64,000 nt of DNA from Chaetorhynchus papuensis (GCA_013396525.1 VWYX01000359.1:494858-558857), one strand, 5' to 3'. Positions 27,260 to 38,985 are shown, numbered from the stretch's first letter. Notes: generated by a model not told the origin, from the letters alone. A program made the numbers and translations.

Positions 27260-27370
27260 AGTCCTATAAGTCCTCAGATGTTTGCCAAGGTCACACAGGT
27301 AGTTTTCAGCCGAGTCAGGAGTAGTTCCCATCTCCCTGTTCCCAGCCCTATGCTCTGACTACAATTTCTT
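27260..27370 (-). mobile_element. MIR-type SINE fragment
   Basis: TTTGCCAAGGTCACACAGGTAG is nearly the minus-strand MIR core word TTGCCCAAGGTCACACAGCTAG. It is followed by a degenerate form of the part that reads ...GAGCC-GGATTCGAACCC... and then ...CCAGTGCTCT..CAC, seen here as CCCTATGCTCTGACTAC. Several conserved MIR words in the right order make this one of the clearer calls. The element is old, incomplete and non-coding. Confidence 0.6.
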
Positions 27371-28999
27371 TGGAGTGATTTGTACACTCCAACAAACTGT
27401 ACATTCACAGAACAAACTGTGCATCTTGAAAAACTAATACAACTGATTGTGTTCAATAGCAAGACATTTATTTTATATTTATATGTATATCTTATTATTT
27501 ACAAACTAGCTTCTTCATACTTTATTTCAACCTACACATGATCAGCCTTTATGCAGAAGATAAAAAATGTTTCTTAATTTCAGAATAAATATTTAAACTT
27601 GGATTTCTCCTTTCTGTTATAATCTGAAACAGTGGTAAGGATTTTTCGTTGTTGTTTTTTAATCAATAGAGAGGTTCAGAAATCTCAGTGGGTGTAAATC
27701 AGGATTGTTGCTCATGTACCAGTGGAGTTACACCATTGGTTCAGATTTATCCAGAATTTTAATGTGGCAGTGTCCCTTGAAAAAAATAAAATTAGAGAAT
27801 TACTTAAAGACATCAGTTAATCCTAGATTTGGAATATAATGCATATTTGGAGAAGGTTAGAAAAGGTATTTAAAAATTAAAGGAAATCTGAAAACGGCAG
27901 GATCTCTGTATATAATCCCTGTATATAATCAAATTTGAGCGAGAGATATACATGATTCTTACAGTAGGTGCTTTGTTTTGTGTATAATGATATCTCAGAT
28001 TAATTTTCTTTGATGTCTGCATCTTTTTTTGTTTCATGTGAAAGAAGATTTGTTGGGTTTGTGGCATTCACTGTAAACACAGGTGTCTTGGGAGAGCTGC
28101 AGGTGTTCACCCTCCTCAGCTTATTTTAGTCCCTATGGGTATGGGGGAGGGCAGGAAGGGAACTTGCCTCACCAGAAAAATATTTTCTGCATGACCTTGA
28201 AAATAATGTGTAAAGCTCTGAAGCATGTGATTATGCCTTGGCATGTGAGCAGTACTTGGCCAATATATGACCTAAATGTGGTTTTCAAGTGCAGACACTG
28301 GGCTTTTCCTTTAGTGTTTGCATTTATTTGTTATGCTTTCTGCTTTACTTATGGTAAAAAAGGGATTTGCACATGTGTCAGTATTCTCTGGTATCTCCCT
28401 TCTCTAATCAGGGAAGATTTCTTTTACCAGCCCATCCCTTGGATATTACAGAATAATTTAATATAGACATAGAAGGCGAAGCCTGAAAACTTGGCCTCTG
28501 TTTTGCTTCCTTTGGCACACCCTCATTTTGTCTCGATGTCCCTATGCAGACAGAAAAGGAAATTTTGCACAGAAAGAGAAAAAAGCTCCCTTTCTCTTCT
28601 CCATTCATCAAAGACCTTTGGCCAAGTAGAAACAGAATAGGCAGTTTTGCTGCTAAAACACTGAATTAGAATGATTTCTTAGCTGAGAAGGTGGCTAACC
28701 CATGCAAGTGTGACAAAATTCAAGCAATGCAGCAGAAGACAAAATCCATCTGATTTTTTTTTAATGTCTCTCTTGCACATCCTTCTACCAAGCACCAGCT
28801 CTTCCTCTGAGCACGGCATCATTCAGAATGAGAGGTAGGTGCTGGAAGCAGGTGAGGAGCAGGGTCACAGAGACCTGGGCTGCTCCTGGGATGGGGACAC
28901 CCCAGAGAGCAATGCCCGTTTGGGGCAGAAAGAGGAAGATTCCTTTCAGAGCGTTGCTAATGATCTGCAGAGGAGCTGCACAGCAGTCATTTCACAGAT
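27371..28999. other. Non-coding sequence with one repeat relic
   Basis: No supported gene. It holds the palindromic relic at 27685-27753 and a 13-bp-period duplication of CTGTATATAATC at 27906-27930. The 127-codon frame at 28083-28466 has no recognisable motif. Confidence 0.5.
27685..27753. repeat. Palindromic MITE-like relic
   Basis: GGTGTAAATCAGGA on the left and TGGAGTTACACCATTGGTTCAG on the right are the same word types, in the same arrangement, as the relic at 25618-25712. Both look like copies of one decayed palindromic family with GTGTAAATC arms and GGAGTTACACC inner words. The family name is uncertain. Confidence 0.45.
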
Positions 29000-29340
29000 A
29001 CGATGGCAGGTCACTGCGACAGATGTTCCCAACATATGTGGAGAATTAATTACCCACTAGTAAACAAAATCTGTGATGCGGAGAGTCATTTTGTCCAAAT
29101 TTCTTTCGATTTTGCTGTTATTAGGAGCTTAATTTTTCTTGATCAGCCAGACCCTCTTGAATTAAAGTGTTCCTTAATGGGCTGTACTGAACATTTTCTG
29201 AAGTGAAGTGCGGAGGAAAGTGGCAAGGAGTGGGTCAGGGGAGAGGAGTTTAGCTGGAAGAGTTGATTGTGAGGCTGTACCATAGCGAGTGATTAGTCAA
29301 TTATTTGATTAAAAGGTTGGAGGCCAGTCATATGTTTTTT
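29000..29340. promoter_or_regulatory. Candidate conserved non-coding element
   Basis: Mixed-composition DNA with GAATTAATTACCCACTAG and a later GTGATTAGTCAATTATTTGATTAAA stretch. It is dense in homeodomain (TAATTA/ATTAAT) and PBX-like (TGATTA, TTTGATT) cores and keeps CpGs near 29078 and 29109. The style resembles developmental CNEs. Conservation has not been tested. Confidence 0.35.
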
Positions 29341-29507
29341 TAGAAAAAAAAAATCAAATTGTTAACTTGCATTCAACAGCATTTATGCTTAATTTTAGAA
29401 CACACAGTAGAATGCCTAAACCTTCTAGGGAAAGGATAATATTTTGAGAGAAAGAGCTTTTGACAAAAGGTTTTATTTTCTTTTTCCGTCAATATTCTGA
29501 ATGCGTT

Positions 29508-29622
29508 AATGTCTCAGGGCCATATTGTGCCATTGATTTTTAAGCAGAACTCCCCATTTAAATCAATGGCAAAATCTGCTTAAAAAAAAAAAATCAATGG
29601 CATGATATGGCTCCAGGACATT
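29508..29622. repeat. Hairpin-forming MITE-like element
   Basis: Two arms (29508-29548 and 29575-29622) are reverse complements over about 40 bases around a 26-base loop. Both share AATGTC, GCCATAT, TGCCATTGATTTTT and TAAGCAGA (or complements). The right arm differs mainly by a longer A run. Of six arm mismatches all are transitions, and four would still pair as G-U in RNA. This suits an old inverted-repeat transposon or a transcribed stem. No transposase is nearby. A partial copy is seen at 17129-17159. Confidence 0.6.
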
Positions 29623-32619
29623 AGAATGAAATTCTTATATTCATGACCCAGATAACAAATCAGAAGGCCATAAATCCCCTGCTGTTTCTTAAAACTCATT
29701 CAGTCCATCAGTACTTGTAAACTAAATAGTGCATGGAAATGAACATACTTTAATAGAAGGATATCGAAGATCAAAATATTTAGCTATTTTTGGTTGATTG
29801 TACTCTCATAAATTAACCCCAGTGTCTCAGTTCTTGACACATTGCTTAGGGTTTGAGCTCACCTCTTGCTTTTGATCCACAAAAGGTAAATCGATATCAC
29901 TGTCATGCTGCTTATTCTAAGACACTTAATGTTTCTCCATTTTCCACAATCTGAAATTAATTATTTTAATGTCTGTCAAATTTCATAGTACTGGTTTTCA
30001 AATGGATGTGGTGAAAGACATCTCTCTGACACATTGAAATCGGCATACTTTGTAAAATCTTTGGCCCAGAAACAAAATCTCTGATTTAGCTACATTTTTT
30101 ATTTTAGTCCGCAACATAAAAGTTCATCACACTACCATTGGCAGATGAAAAAAAAGGTAAAATGGTATAAGAATACTGAAATCCTTTCCATTTGGCATTA
30201 AGCAGTAATAGTTTTTTAGCAACACTTATTCCTCAATTTGGAAAACTGGAAAAGTTTATGAGACCCATGAACTACTGCTGAATATATCAAGATGCCTGAA
30301 TTTCTCAGCTACCCTTACAAACATCAGGTGCAGAAAGAAGCTCAGGTTCCAGCAATGGAGAGAAGTTAAGCTGCCAGAAATTTGCCAGAATAGAATAAAT
30401 GTTCGAGTGAAATTGAGGGGCACTAACATCATTATCCAGAAAGGAGTGACTGAGGTGTAGTGATGTAGCATCAAGTCTTGATTCTGCTGTGAATTTCAGT
30501 TTTATTAAGTAATTTAGCCTGTATTTGACTATCCTCCTTTGTAAATTTTTCTTTACAAATAACATTTTTCTATCTCATTGCTATTTGCAAAGGACTTTGA
30601 GAAATTGCAACAGAATTCCCCACAGAAATCTAAATTTTTATCAATCAATTCAAAAGAATTAAATTACACAATAAATTGTATCCACATTCTGCTTCTAAAG
30701 TAACATTTGTATACGTGCACATTTTTCACGTGTGAATGGACTGGTGTTTGAAGTTTAAAAGATACTAATGCTGTTGAAGGAGTTATATTCCCAAAGGTTG
30801 TCTTTGCTGCAGTGTTAGATGGAAGCTAAAATCCTGTGTGGTCCTTAGACTACTCCACATAAATCCCTGCACACACACACAGATCTCTTAGGTGCAAGGG
30901 CCCACACAGAAAGGCACAGACTGAAGGTGGAGGGCTGCAGATAAGCCTGTAATGATGTGTGGGTTGAAGCTCTACGTTTGTAGGGCAGAGATGAGAGCTC
31001 AGTTCAGCAGAGCTCACCAGCTGGACTGGTTAATTACCCTGCTGGACCAGTCACTCGAAATAGTTGGAGTGCTGCTTCACACCCCGGTTCTCATCACTTG
31101 GATTAGGACACCTGGAATGCAGTACATCTAAGAGACAACTAATAGAAGGGAGGAATTCATTTAACAGTTTCAGGGATTAGTGTGGCAGTGGAGTTCCCCT
31201 CTCTGCAGAGGGGGATTTCAGCCGAGCACTGCTCATGCACAGAACATGGTTAAAAATAGTTCAAATGTATAAATCAGAGAGTGTTTGTGTCACAAACTAA
31301 TAGCAGAAGATTCATGAGCCACGTCAGGTCTATGTAATATGGAAGTGCAAGTTTTACTCAGATAATTCTCATGTTCTGATAGATCTTACATGTATAAGCA
31401 CGTGAAACCTCTATGAAGTATTATCAGTTCAGAATAACCTTGCAGTGAATTCTGCACTCTGCTTCCTCTTCTTGGATCAAAAGTCTTCACACTACATGCA
31501 GAAAACATGTTCAGCAGAAGGCAGAGAGGTATAAGTCACAAAATGCTTACATATGTCAGTGACGAAGACAGAAAACACCCTGCCTAAAAAAGGTCTACTT
31601 TTTTATTTCATTTCTTACTCTACGTATTGATTTTCTGACTATTTTTTCTACAGAGCTGACCCATCACAGGAAGTGCAGAACTCTCTGAATAAAGGTACAT
31701 GACATATGACTGCAGTTGGTATTAGTTTTCTGAGACCAGTACTCATATATTGACAGCTGACTTTTATCTTGGTAAGAGCTCTCCATGTTACATGTTTTCC
31801 TTTCTTCAATATACTTCCTTTTCCAAAGAGGTGAAGTCCGTCTGCAGAGAACTGTGCTGAGAGCAACTGAGAAATCAATTTTCTCTTTGAAATGGAGCTT
31901 GTGTGTTTATGTGTGTGTGTATGTGTGAGCCTATTGGTTTTAAATAAAGAGAACCCAATGGTACTTGCATTACTGATCTGAAATAATGGTTCATTACTTA
32001 AAAGTGAGAGTACACACACATCTAAAGAGAAGGTGTAAGCTTGCTATTGCATTCACATGAAGCCACAGGACTACTGGAGTGAGGAGGGTCTACTCAGTTG
32101 ACTACAGGTTATAGGTGTGATCTGCCAATAATCAGTTTGATTTGAAAAGTAAAGTGACCCTAAGAGAATTTTCAATGCAATTCACGATCTGTCACAGCTA
32201 CAGCTTCACTTCCTAGCTCCCATATTTGTAGAAAATAAATGTTTGACATGTAAAAATCTTATTAGTTGGACTCTCTTCAAATCACAGCAAATTAAGACCT
32301 CAGAACTTAACAAACACCAGCACTACTGCTGTCTGCAAAATCCTCTTCACCCCTGAAAGCCTTCCCTCATGATAGAGTATTCTCTATGTGTGTTTATTTT
32401 TTCAGCCTGTCTTCTGCCTTATTAGGTATGCAGTAAATAAAAGTTCTGTATTTTATGGTCCTGTAAGCATATAAGTGATATTTAGTGCATAATGATACTT
32501 CTAAAAAAGTGCAACATCAGTGAAATCCTGTTTTCTACTGATATTTTTATTTGAAGTGGCACAGCCTAACCTAGCCATGATGACATCCAATGTATAATTA
32601 TCAAATAATTATTAAAGCA
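29623..32619. other. Non-coding unique sequence
   Basis: About 3 kb with no supported gene. It contains a short CA run (30870-30880), a GC-rich 7-bp stem-loop at 31196-31213 and a TG repeat at 31901-31927. The 123-codon minus-strand frame at 31648-32019 reads through the TG repeat as alternating Thr-His, so it is not a credible gene. Confidence 0.5.
31901..31927. repeat. (TG)n microsatellite
   Basis: A GTGTGTTTATGTGTGTGTGT tract extending into ATGTGTGAG. It is an interrupted TG dinucleotide repeat of about 27 bases and could be length-polymorphic. Confidence 0.85.
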
Positions 32620-32830
32620 CGGATTTCAGAAATATTATCTAAGTATAAAAGTCGTAATATATTGGAATAAAGTTTGTAGACGATTAATTATCTTTGTCCA
32701 GAGTCCCTCTCCATTGTAGAATTTTATCATGACTCCATTATTCAAAATGCCAGCTAATAATATTAATATGCCTCGCCACATTAGTTCCTAATATTTGCTT
32801 ACTGTCTGTGAATACAAAAAAGAAATTAAA
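32620..32830. promoter_or_regulatory. Possible conserved non-coding element
   Basis: Contains GACGATTAATTATC and CAGCTAATAATATTAATATGCCTCG, with clustered homeodomain cores and retained CpGs in AT-rich DNA. It is CNE-like in style only. Confidence 0.3.
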
Positions 32831-34954
32831 TGTTAGATACAACGGCAAACCCTCTCCAATACTTTAAACAGAGCAGTGAGGACTTAGAGACCAAGCATAT
32901 CGCTGAATATTCTTACAAAGGTAGCTCCTCTGAAATTTCAGGAATGTCTGTGATATCAGACTCACACTTCAACAGACAGCAGTATGGACTTCATCTGCAT
33001 TAATTTATTTTTCTAAGCAACAAATGATTAAAACAATTTTCTGATTAATCAAAACTGTGCTTTGTAACCATCCGTGTGAGATCAGAATTTTTGATCACTC
33101 TGCACGGGTTGTAGCAATATGAAGCCGAAGATTGAAAAATCTATTTTACAAGAAATATTTAGCAAATAAAATCTGAATCTCATTCAGAGCTAGAATCAGA
33201 GCAGAACTGTGAAGTATCAGTTACTGCATAATTGCACACCTCAAGCTTTTTTGCTATTCTCTTTGAAGTCTTTTCTTAGCAACAGAGAAAGTTGACTTAA
33301 AATTACTACTGGTCCTAATCAGTGTGTCTGTTTCTATGATGTCAAGAGCAATAGACAGTGATCATCTTCTCATGACTGGAGCTGTGAAAGGAGGAATCAG
33401 ACACAAGAGAAAGGTTGAGAGGATGAGGTTAGATTTCAGGTACGCTGTGTACTGTTGAACCAGTCACTCTCTGATGCAGTTCAGGGCTCTGGCCTCATGG
33501 TCATTCACAGTGCAAAAGTCATTTGCAGTTACTCAGGCTGCGATTAAAATACACTTGTGCATATGCATTCTGTTCCTGGTATGAACATGGGTGGAATACC
33601 GTCTAAAGTTGATGAGGCCCAAGATGATGTCTGTCACTCCCTATGTGGTTCTTCAGCCAGGGAGTTTTCCCAGCAGCAGTGTGATTAAGCAGCAGCAGAG
33701 CTGGCACAAGCTGGCTTCATAAGAAATGGCAAATGAGTCAGCCCAGATTTGAACCACAGGTCCTGCAAGACTGGCTTAGTGATTTCAGGATTCATGCTGT
33801 GGGTGGTGTTTGACAGCTACTGGCTAGAAACGTGTCATCAAGATGAGAAGGAAGAAACACCTCACCTTGTTACTCTCAGTGCTCCTACCTGTACCATGTC
33901 TGTTTGCAAAGCAGCAATGGCTCGTTTGGATGCCCCACTAACTACTTTTGTGACAACATTATCAAGAATCACAGGGCATATTTGGTAGGGCAGCAACTGG
34001 CAGCCCTGTAGACTGACATAACCCCACAGGAGTGCCTGACCTAAGGTTATGGAAGCCAAAAGATGAGTTTTGACCTCTGCTTCTTTTAAAGGAGCAGAAA
34101 GTACAGAAAAGGAGCTGTCTGGGATATCTAAATCCCTGTGCACATCTTGTGAGTGTCACAGTGAAAGCAACTGAATGACCAGCTGCTTCCACACTAAGAC
34201 TTGGTGCTACAAGGGTGCTTTGAGACCGGGGATAGTCAGTACAAGACAAAACTGCCATCTCAGATTAAAGCAATGGAAAAAGGACTCTTTGCATTTGGAC
34301 TGTTAGAAGTGCAATGTTTAGGTGAACTTGGTGAGGAATGGTTGAAGAATTAACTAAGCTGAGAGTAATAGATCTCAAGTATTCCTTAAAAAAGGGAAAA
34401 TGTATTTCACTCCATCACCTGAAAAATGTACAAGTACTGCTACTCCATGTCTTACTTCTTTAGTTAGGTACTGTATAATTAATCTATATGAAAACCTGCA
34501 ACTATATCTAAAGTGCACTGGAATTAAACCACTGTTCCTGCAGAAAGGGATATTATTTAGTAGCATTACTGTGTTAATATTCTTTTATAAGGTTGAGCTG
34601 TTAAATCATAATCAAAATTCCAGCTCAAATTGCAGAATTACTGTAAGAAATCATTCTTAAAGAATCTCTTAAAAAAATTCCATAAAGAAATTACAGGCAG
34701 AAGAGAGTCTATCTTTTCTGTACAGTACAAGATGACCCTTTACGGTACTTGATCAATGACATTGTCTAGTCATGTTTAAAAGTGCACAAGAAAAGATTAT
34801 TCAATAAAACACTCTGTTGAGTTGCCTGAAAGCTTTTCTCCCAAATTTTACCCTCAGGTGTCCATGTCTTTGGGTTTTTCTGCTATGGAAGCAGACAAAA
34901 TAAATTTGTAGGTAACACTTTTGGTTCTTACTTTCTACTTTCAGTTATTTTAGA
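32831..34954. other. Non-coding sequence
   Basis: No supported gene. A weak MIR-like tail lies at 33715-33780. Overlapping frames of 60-98 codons at 33749-34258 on both strands are typical of a stop-poor patch, and none shows a known motif. Confidence 0.5.
33715..33780 (-). mobile_element. Possible MIR SINE fragment
   Basis: GAGTCAGCCCAGATTTGAACC followed by ACAGGTCCTGCAAGACTGGCT resembles the minus-strand MIR part GGCAGAGCC-GGATTCGAACCCAGGTC-TCTGACTCC. Only this one segment is visible, so the call is tentative. Confidence 0.35.
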
Positions 34955-35425
34955 TTGAGGCTCTGGAGCGAGTCTAGAGAAGGACATTGGAGATGGTGAA
35001 GGGTCCGGAGCACAAGTCTTCCGAAGAGTGTCTGGGGAAGCTGGAGCTGTTCAGCCTGGAGAAAAGGAGGGTCAGGGGAGACCTTACTGCTCTCTACAAC
35101 TGCCTGAAAGGAGGCTGCAGGCAAGTGGGGGTCAGTCTCTTCTTCCAAGTAGTAGTTAAAGGATAAGAAGAAAAGGCCTCAAGTCCCACAGTGGCAGGTT
35201 TAAGTTGGATATTGGGAAAAATGTCTTCACCAAAAGGGTTGTCAAGCATTGGAACAGGCAGCCCAGGTAAGTGGTAGAGTAACCATCATTTGGAGGCATT
35301 TAGAAGACATCTTGATGGGGCACCTGGGGACATGGTTTAGTAGTGGACTTGGCAGGTTAATGGTTGAATGTGAAGCTCTTAAAGGTCTTTTCCAACCTAA
35401 CCAATTCTATGATTCCATGATTCTA
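34955..35425 (+). mobile_element. CR1 LINE, 5'-truncated copy
   Basis: The segment reads in order through well-known CR1 3' words: GTTCAGCCTGGAGAA (35049-35063), GGGGAGACCTTACTGCTCTC, GGCCTCAAGT, TTGGATATTGGGAAAAAT, CATTGGAACAGGCAGCCC, and GGTCTTTTCCAACCTAA. It ends in the 8-bp tail ATTCTATG-ATTCCATG-ATTCTA at 35404-35425. Only about 470 bases of the 3' end remain, the usual fate of CR1 insertions after early arrest of reverse transcription. No intact reverse transcriptase is present and the copy is inactive. The antisense 67-codon frame over it is a shadow. This is the main evidence that the host is a bird, or at least a sauropsid. Confidence 0.93.
35404..35425 (+). repeat. CR1 3'-terminal 8-bp tandem repeat
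   Basis: Nearly three units of ATTCTATG, with one T-to-C change in the second. CR1 elements end in this short tandem repeat rather than in poly-A. Confidence 0.9.
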
Positions 35426-35545
35426 GATTAGTCTATTTTCTTATTGCTGGTAAAAATTTGGCTACAAAACAAGCCCATGAAAAACCTTGATGTGTCCAAA
35501 TTCAAAGGAATTAATCATTAATGTCTGTCTTTTCTGTTCATAATT

Positions 35546-35559
35546 AAAAAAAAAAAAAA
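35546..35559. repeat. Poly-A tract
   Basis: A run of 14 A about 120 bases after the CR1 end. It is not a CR1 feature and has no visible retrocopy upstream. Confidence 0.85.
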
Positions 35560-36060
35560 GGCTTAGGTTACCTGAAAGGATGAATTGATTTACAGAACAA
35601 GTTACCTAATGGTAGTACAATTTTCTAATTAGTTGCAAGTTCAAATGATATCAGTATTGGTTTATGCTTCAGGGCATGAACAGCACTGAATTAACTGAAT
35701 AAACTTATTATAAACTGGTAATTAATGATAATTATAAAATGGAAAGGAGAAGAGTGATATGATTGGCTAATAAGAGAGGTGAACGCTGAAATTAATACAA
35801 CATAATTTCCTGCTCAGTACATGTTAGCCTTGTAACTAAATTAACATAAGCAATTTTCAAGCGTTTTATAAGAAAACTTTGTAACTGCAATGAGGCATTA
35901 TGGCACATTAGTTCATTCCTTGTTGCATTGATGGTAATCAGCTGGTATTAGTTTATGCTTAATGCGTTGGTGGAATATAACCAATAAATCTAGATGTGAA
36001 TGAATGCACACAAAAATCACATTTAAGGCATAAATATTCTTTTTTCTCATGTATTAAAAA
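35560..36060. promoter_or_regulatory. Candidate conserved non-coding element
   Basis: Rich in homeodomain-type cores (TTCTAATTAG, GGTAATTAATGATAATTAT, GAAATTAATAC, AAATTAAC) with TALE-like and CCAAT-like words (ATTGGCTAAT, AACCAATAAA). It has no simple repeats beyond the bordering A run. This pattern often marks enhancers of developmental genes. High AT content alone also produces such cores, so confidence is modest. Confidence 0.35.
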
Positions 36061-38398
36061 TCTGAAAAATTAAATTTTGTAAATACTGATCTGAGCTTGT
36101 AATCAGACAGAAGAGGTCAGCAGCAAACTAATCAAGGTCATTAGCTAAGTACTGTGGCTTCACTAACTGAAACTGGGAAAACATGGTGACGTTCCTGCCA
36201 AATCCTTTCAGAAGAGTGACAATCTGGCAGAAGCAGGAAAGTGGAACAAAGTTTTGTACACATTTGATTTTAGATTGTGTATCTCAAGTCATTACAAAGC
36301 CATGCATTTTAAGTACCAAGAGCAGGTATTTAATGAACTGTAAATGACTTATTTGCATACACTTTTCAGAAGTATAAAGATATCATTAACTTACTGCTGA
36401 CCAGCCACCTGAGGTGAGTAGGAGAGAGTTCTTGGTGCGCTGGGTCACTGGGCACTTCTCATAATCATGGTTTTTGCCTTAGTGCTTCATTGCAATATTG
36501 CACTGACTGCAGGTTCATGTTCCACTATAGTGCTTGAGTCATGTCTTTTCTGCTACAGAACAAGAAGAACCATTTGGGTTGCTTCTGTGGATATGCTCTC
36601 TCCTCGAGCATTGTCATGGTCCAAGGAAGCTCAGGTAGAGCAGAGCAACAATCAGAACATTTGCTGTACCGGACAACATCTCTTCTTGGTGCCAGGAACA
36701 TTTAGTCAATTTGTACCAATTTCTGACCATTGCTACTGCCAAAAACTAAAGACCGATAAAAAATCCCTCTTTAAAATGAAGGGTCAAAGTTGTCCATTTC
36801 AATATCAGAAACAGATGTTTCAAAGCACATAATTTTATTTCAATGCTTTCTATAGGAAGCTGTTCCTCTTTCAGTTTCCAGTTTCCAGTTTGAAGCAATG
36901 TTTCATATAGAAACACGCTTGAACTTTCTATGAAAAAAAAAGTAAAACAGTCAGAAATGAAGCATTCTATTCACCCTAAATCGACAATTTCCCACTTTTT
37001 GATTCGGAGTTATTATTTTTGAGAAACCTTTTATGCAAACTACACAAAATTATTATTTACATAGTTCTAACTCTCAGATTAAGAGATGCAGAAAACAGCA
37101 TCATTTCCAGTATACATCACATTACTCCTAAGGCGGCTTTATTATCTGTACTTCACTCAACAGAGGAGAGGCACAGACATTCAAAAAATTGTGGTTTTTC
37201 TCCTTCAGCACCCTGACCTCCAAACCTCATTGGAGTTACTGGGAAATCAATATATAAATGTAGGCAACTTAGCAAATGCCACATAAGAAACCTCAGGAAA
37301 CCTTCTGTGGTCCATCTCCTCTGAAACACAAAGCTGGCATTCTTACAGGAAAGGTTTTTCTTAAAAACATTCTGATTCATCCCCAGAGCAGGTTCCCCAT
37401 GAAAGGAATTGGATGAAAACTTTATTGCACTGAAGAATTAAATATTAGAAGGCTTAAATAAAAGACGTTGAAGTTAGATTGCAAGAAATCTTATTTCTGC
37501 TATTCTAAGTTTGAGTTCTTTGGTTCACCAGCTTCATGCCACATTTCTGTATGGCTCGGTATTGCACTTCTGTGTAAGGTGTACACCAAAGGTCTGCTTT
37601 TTCTCTAATGAACTTTCAAGCAGGTGTCACATGTAGGATCTGCAGGTGAGGATGTAAATTCGAGGTAACTCTGCAACATTCTCTGTGTTTTACTGTGTTC
37701 GGTGCTTGGGTTTCCTGTGCACATCCAGTTGTGGATGTGCAGATCATGCATGAACCATTTTAGAGACTGGGAACCTGGCTTCTACTTCACGACTAATTAA
37801 TCTCCCCAGGGGCTGTCACTGATGCACAAAATTGTGATTTAAAAGAATTTATTGCAAGTAGATGCATATCGAGACACTGAACCATCATGTTTTTAAAGAC
37901 TTTTTGAAATCTGTTGCAGGAGAAAAGACACTTTGGGGTTGAGCAGTGAAAAAAGCAGCACTGAGAATATAGGTCAAGACATTAATATAAATTTGATCAC
38001 TTCCTTTTTATTCACCAACATTCCTCACAATAAATCAGATCACCTCCTCACCCGCACACCCCCCGCACACTTCACCCTTCCTGTCCTGATTTCGGATCAC
38101 CGAATGTAAATCTGTGACAAGGGTATCTATATATAATATTAATGGTGCCGAGGAGTGTTGGTGTGAAGCGTGAGTACTTGCCAAGTAAGGAGTGATCAGA
38201 GCAGAGCTGTTCATCCTCTGCAGCATGCTCTACATCATCTGCAGGACAAATGTAACATCATTAGGCAAAAAAAAGGCAGCCATTCTGCAAGGAAATGGCT
38301 AAGTTGGAGGTACCAATCAATCTCACCAAGCGAGGTTCCCTGTGATACTGTCAGAAGCAACGGACAAAACAGATTGCAGTGTAGATCACAGGGTGGCT

Positions 38399-38435
38399 GA
38401 AAAAAAAAAAGAAAGAAAAAACAGAAAAGAAAAAG
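38399..38435. repeat. A-rich purine tract
   Basis: A run of about a dozen A followed by GAAAGAAAAAACAGAAAAG. It is a low-complexity purine tract on the plus strand, facing the poly-T 60 bases downstream. Confidence 0.8.
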
Positions 38436-38495
38436 CTCATGAAACCCCAACCCAAAATCCCCTTCTCCTCTACCCCTTTCCCTATTCCTCATCCC

Positions 38496-38513
38496 TTTTT
38501 TTTTTTTTTTTTT
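38496..38513. repeat. Poly-T tract
   Basis: Eighteen consecutive T preceded by a pyrimidine-rich segment (38461-38495). Together with the A tract at 38399-38435 it gives an A-rich then T-rich pair that could fold back. Confidence 0.85.
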
Positions 38514-38756
38514 AATATTAACCCATGTAACTAGTTGCCCCTGATCACAATACATTTACCAGACATCCAGACTTGGCTGCTTTATGCTAAAAGCACAGGA
38601 CTATGCTTAAAAGCACTGATGTTCAGCTGTTAATTTAGTAAGGTGTAAAGCAGCTGTTGAAGGCAGGATCTATCAGTATTGCAGTGGGTTGTATTAAAGT
38701 CAATAGACATGAATTGTGAGCTTAAAAGAGTCATTAAGGCTCCTGAAAAGAAGTAA

Positions 38757-38773
38757 CAATAAATAAATAAAAA
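38757..38773. repeat. (AAAT)n short repeat
   Basis: About four AATA units, forming a minor microsatellite. Confidence 0.7.
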
Positions 38774-38911
38774 GTAAGCTAAAGCAGTTCCAGTGATCAT
38801 CATTATTTAAACTCAAATTGCAATTAAATCATTTTCTCAGATATTTACAAGACTTATAGACGTTTTACATTGATAAATGTCTGCTTTTAAGTTACAGTTT
38901 TCTCCATATCT

Positions 38912-38985
38912 AGGGCCTGTACTTGAACAAACTGAAGTCAAGGGGAGTGTTTCTGCTGTCTGCAGTGGACAGTGAATGAGACCAA
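38912..38985. repeat. Possible palindromic MITE-like relic
   Basis: GGGCCTGTACTTGAAC, ACTGAAGTCAAGGGGAGTG and later GTGAATGAGACCA echo an ancient palindromic repeat style built around GAAGTCAATGGGAGT. Similar decayed segments occur at 42306-42378, 58605-58650 and 59935-59976. Weak but patterned. Confidence 0.3.

Larger units (their letters stand above)
36061..38911. other. Non-coding sequence with simple repeats
   Basis: No supported gene. It contains a CAGTTTC triplication near 36872-36892, an A/G tract at 38399-38435 and a poly-T at 38496-38513. The 121-codon frame at 36467-36832 and the 106-codon minus-strand frame at 38235-38555 have no recognisable motif; the second runs through poly-T (poly-Lys) and poly-Phe stretches. 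Confidence 0.5.

Noticed and set aside
31648..32019. 123-codon minus-strand frame
   Set aside because: It reads through the TG microsatellite as Thr-His repeats, which is a simple-repeat artefact.
34945..35148. 67-codon minus-strand frame
   Set aside because: It lies antisense on the CR1 LINE and is a shadow of the transposon.
38235..38555. 106-codon minus-strand frame
   Set aside because: It contains poly-Lys and poly-Phe stretches translated from homopolymer tracts, so it is not a credible gene.
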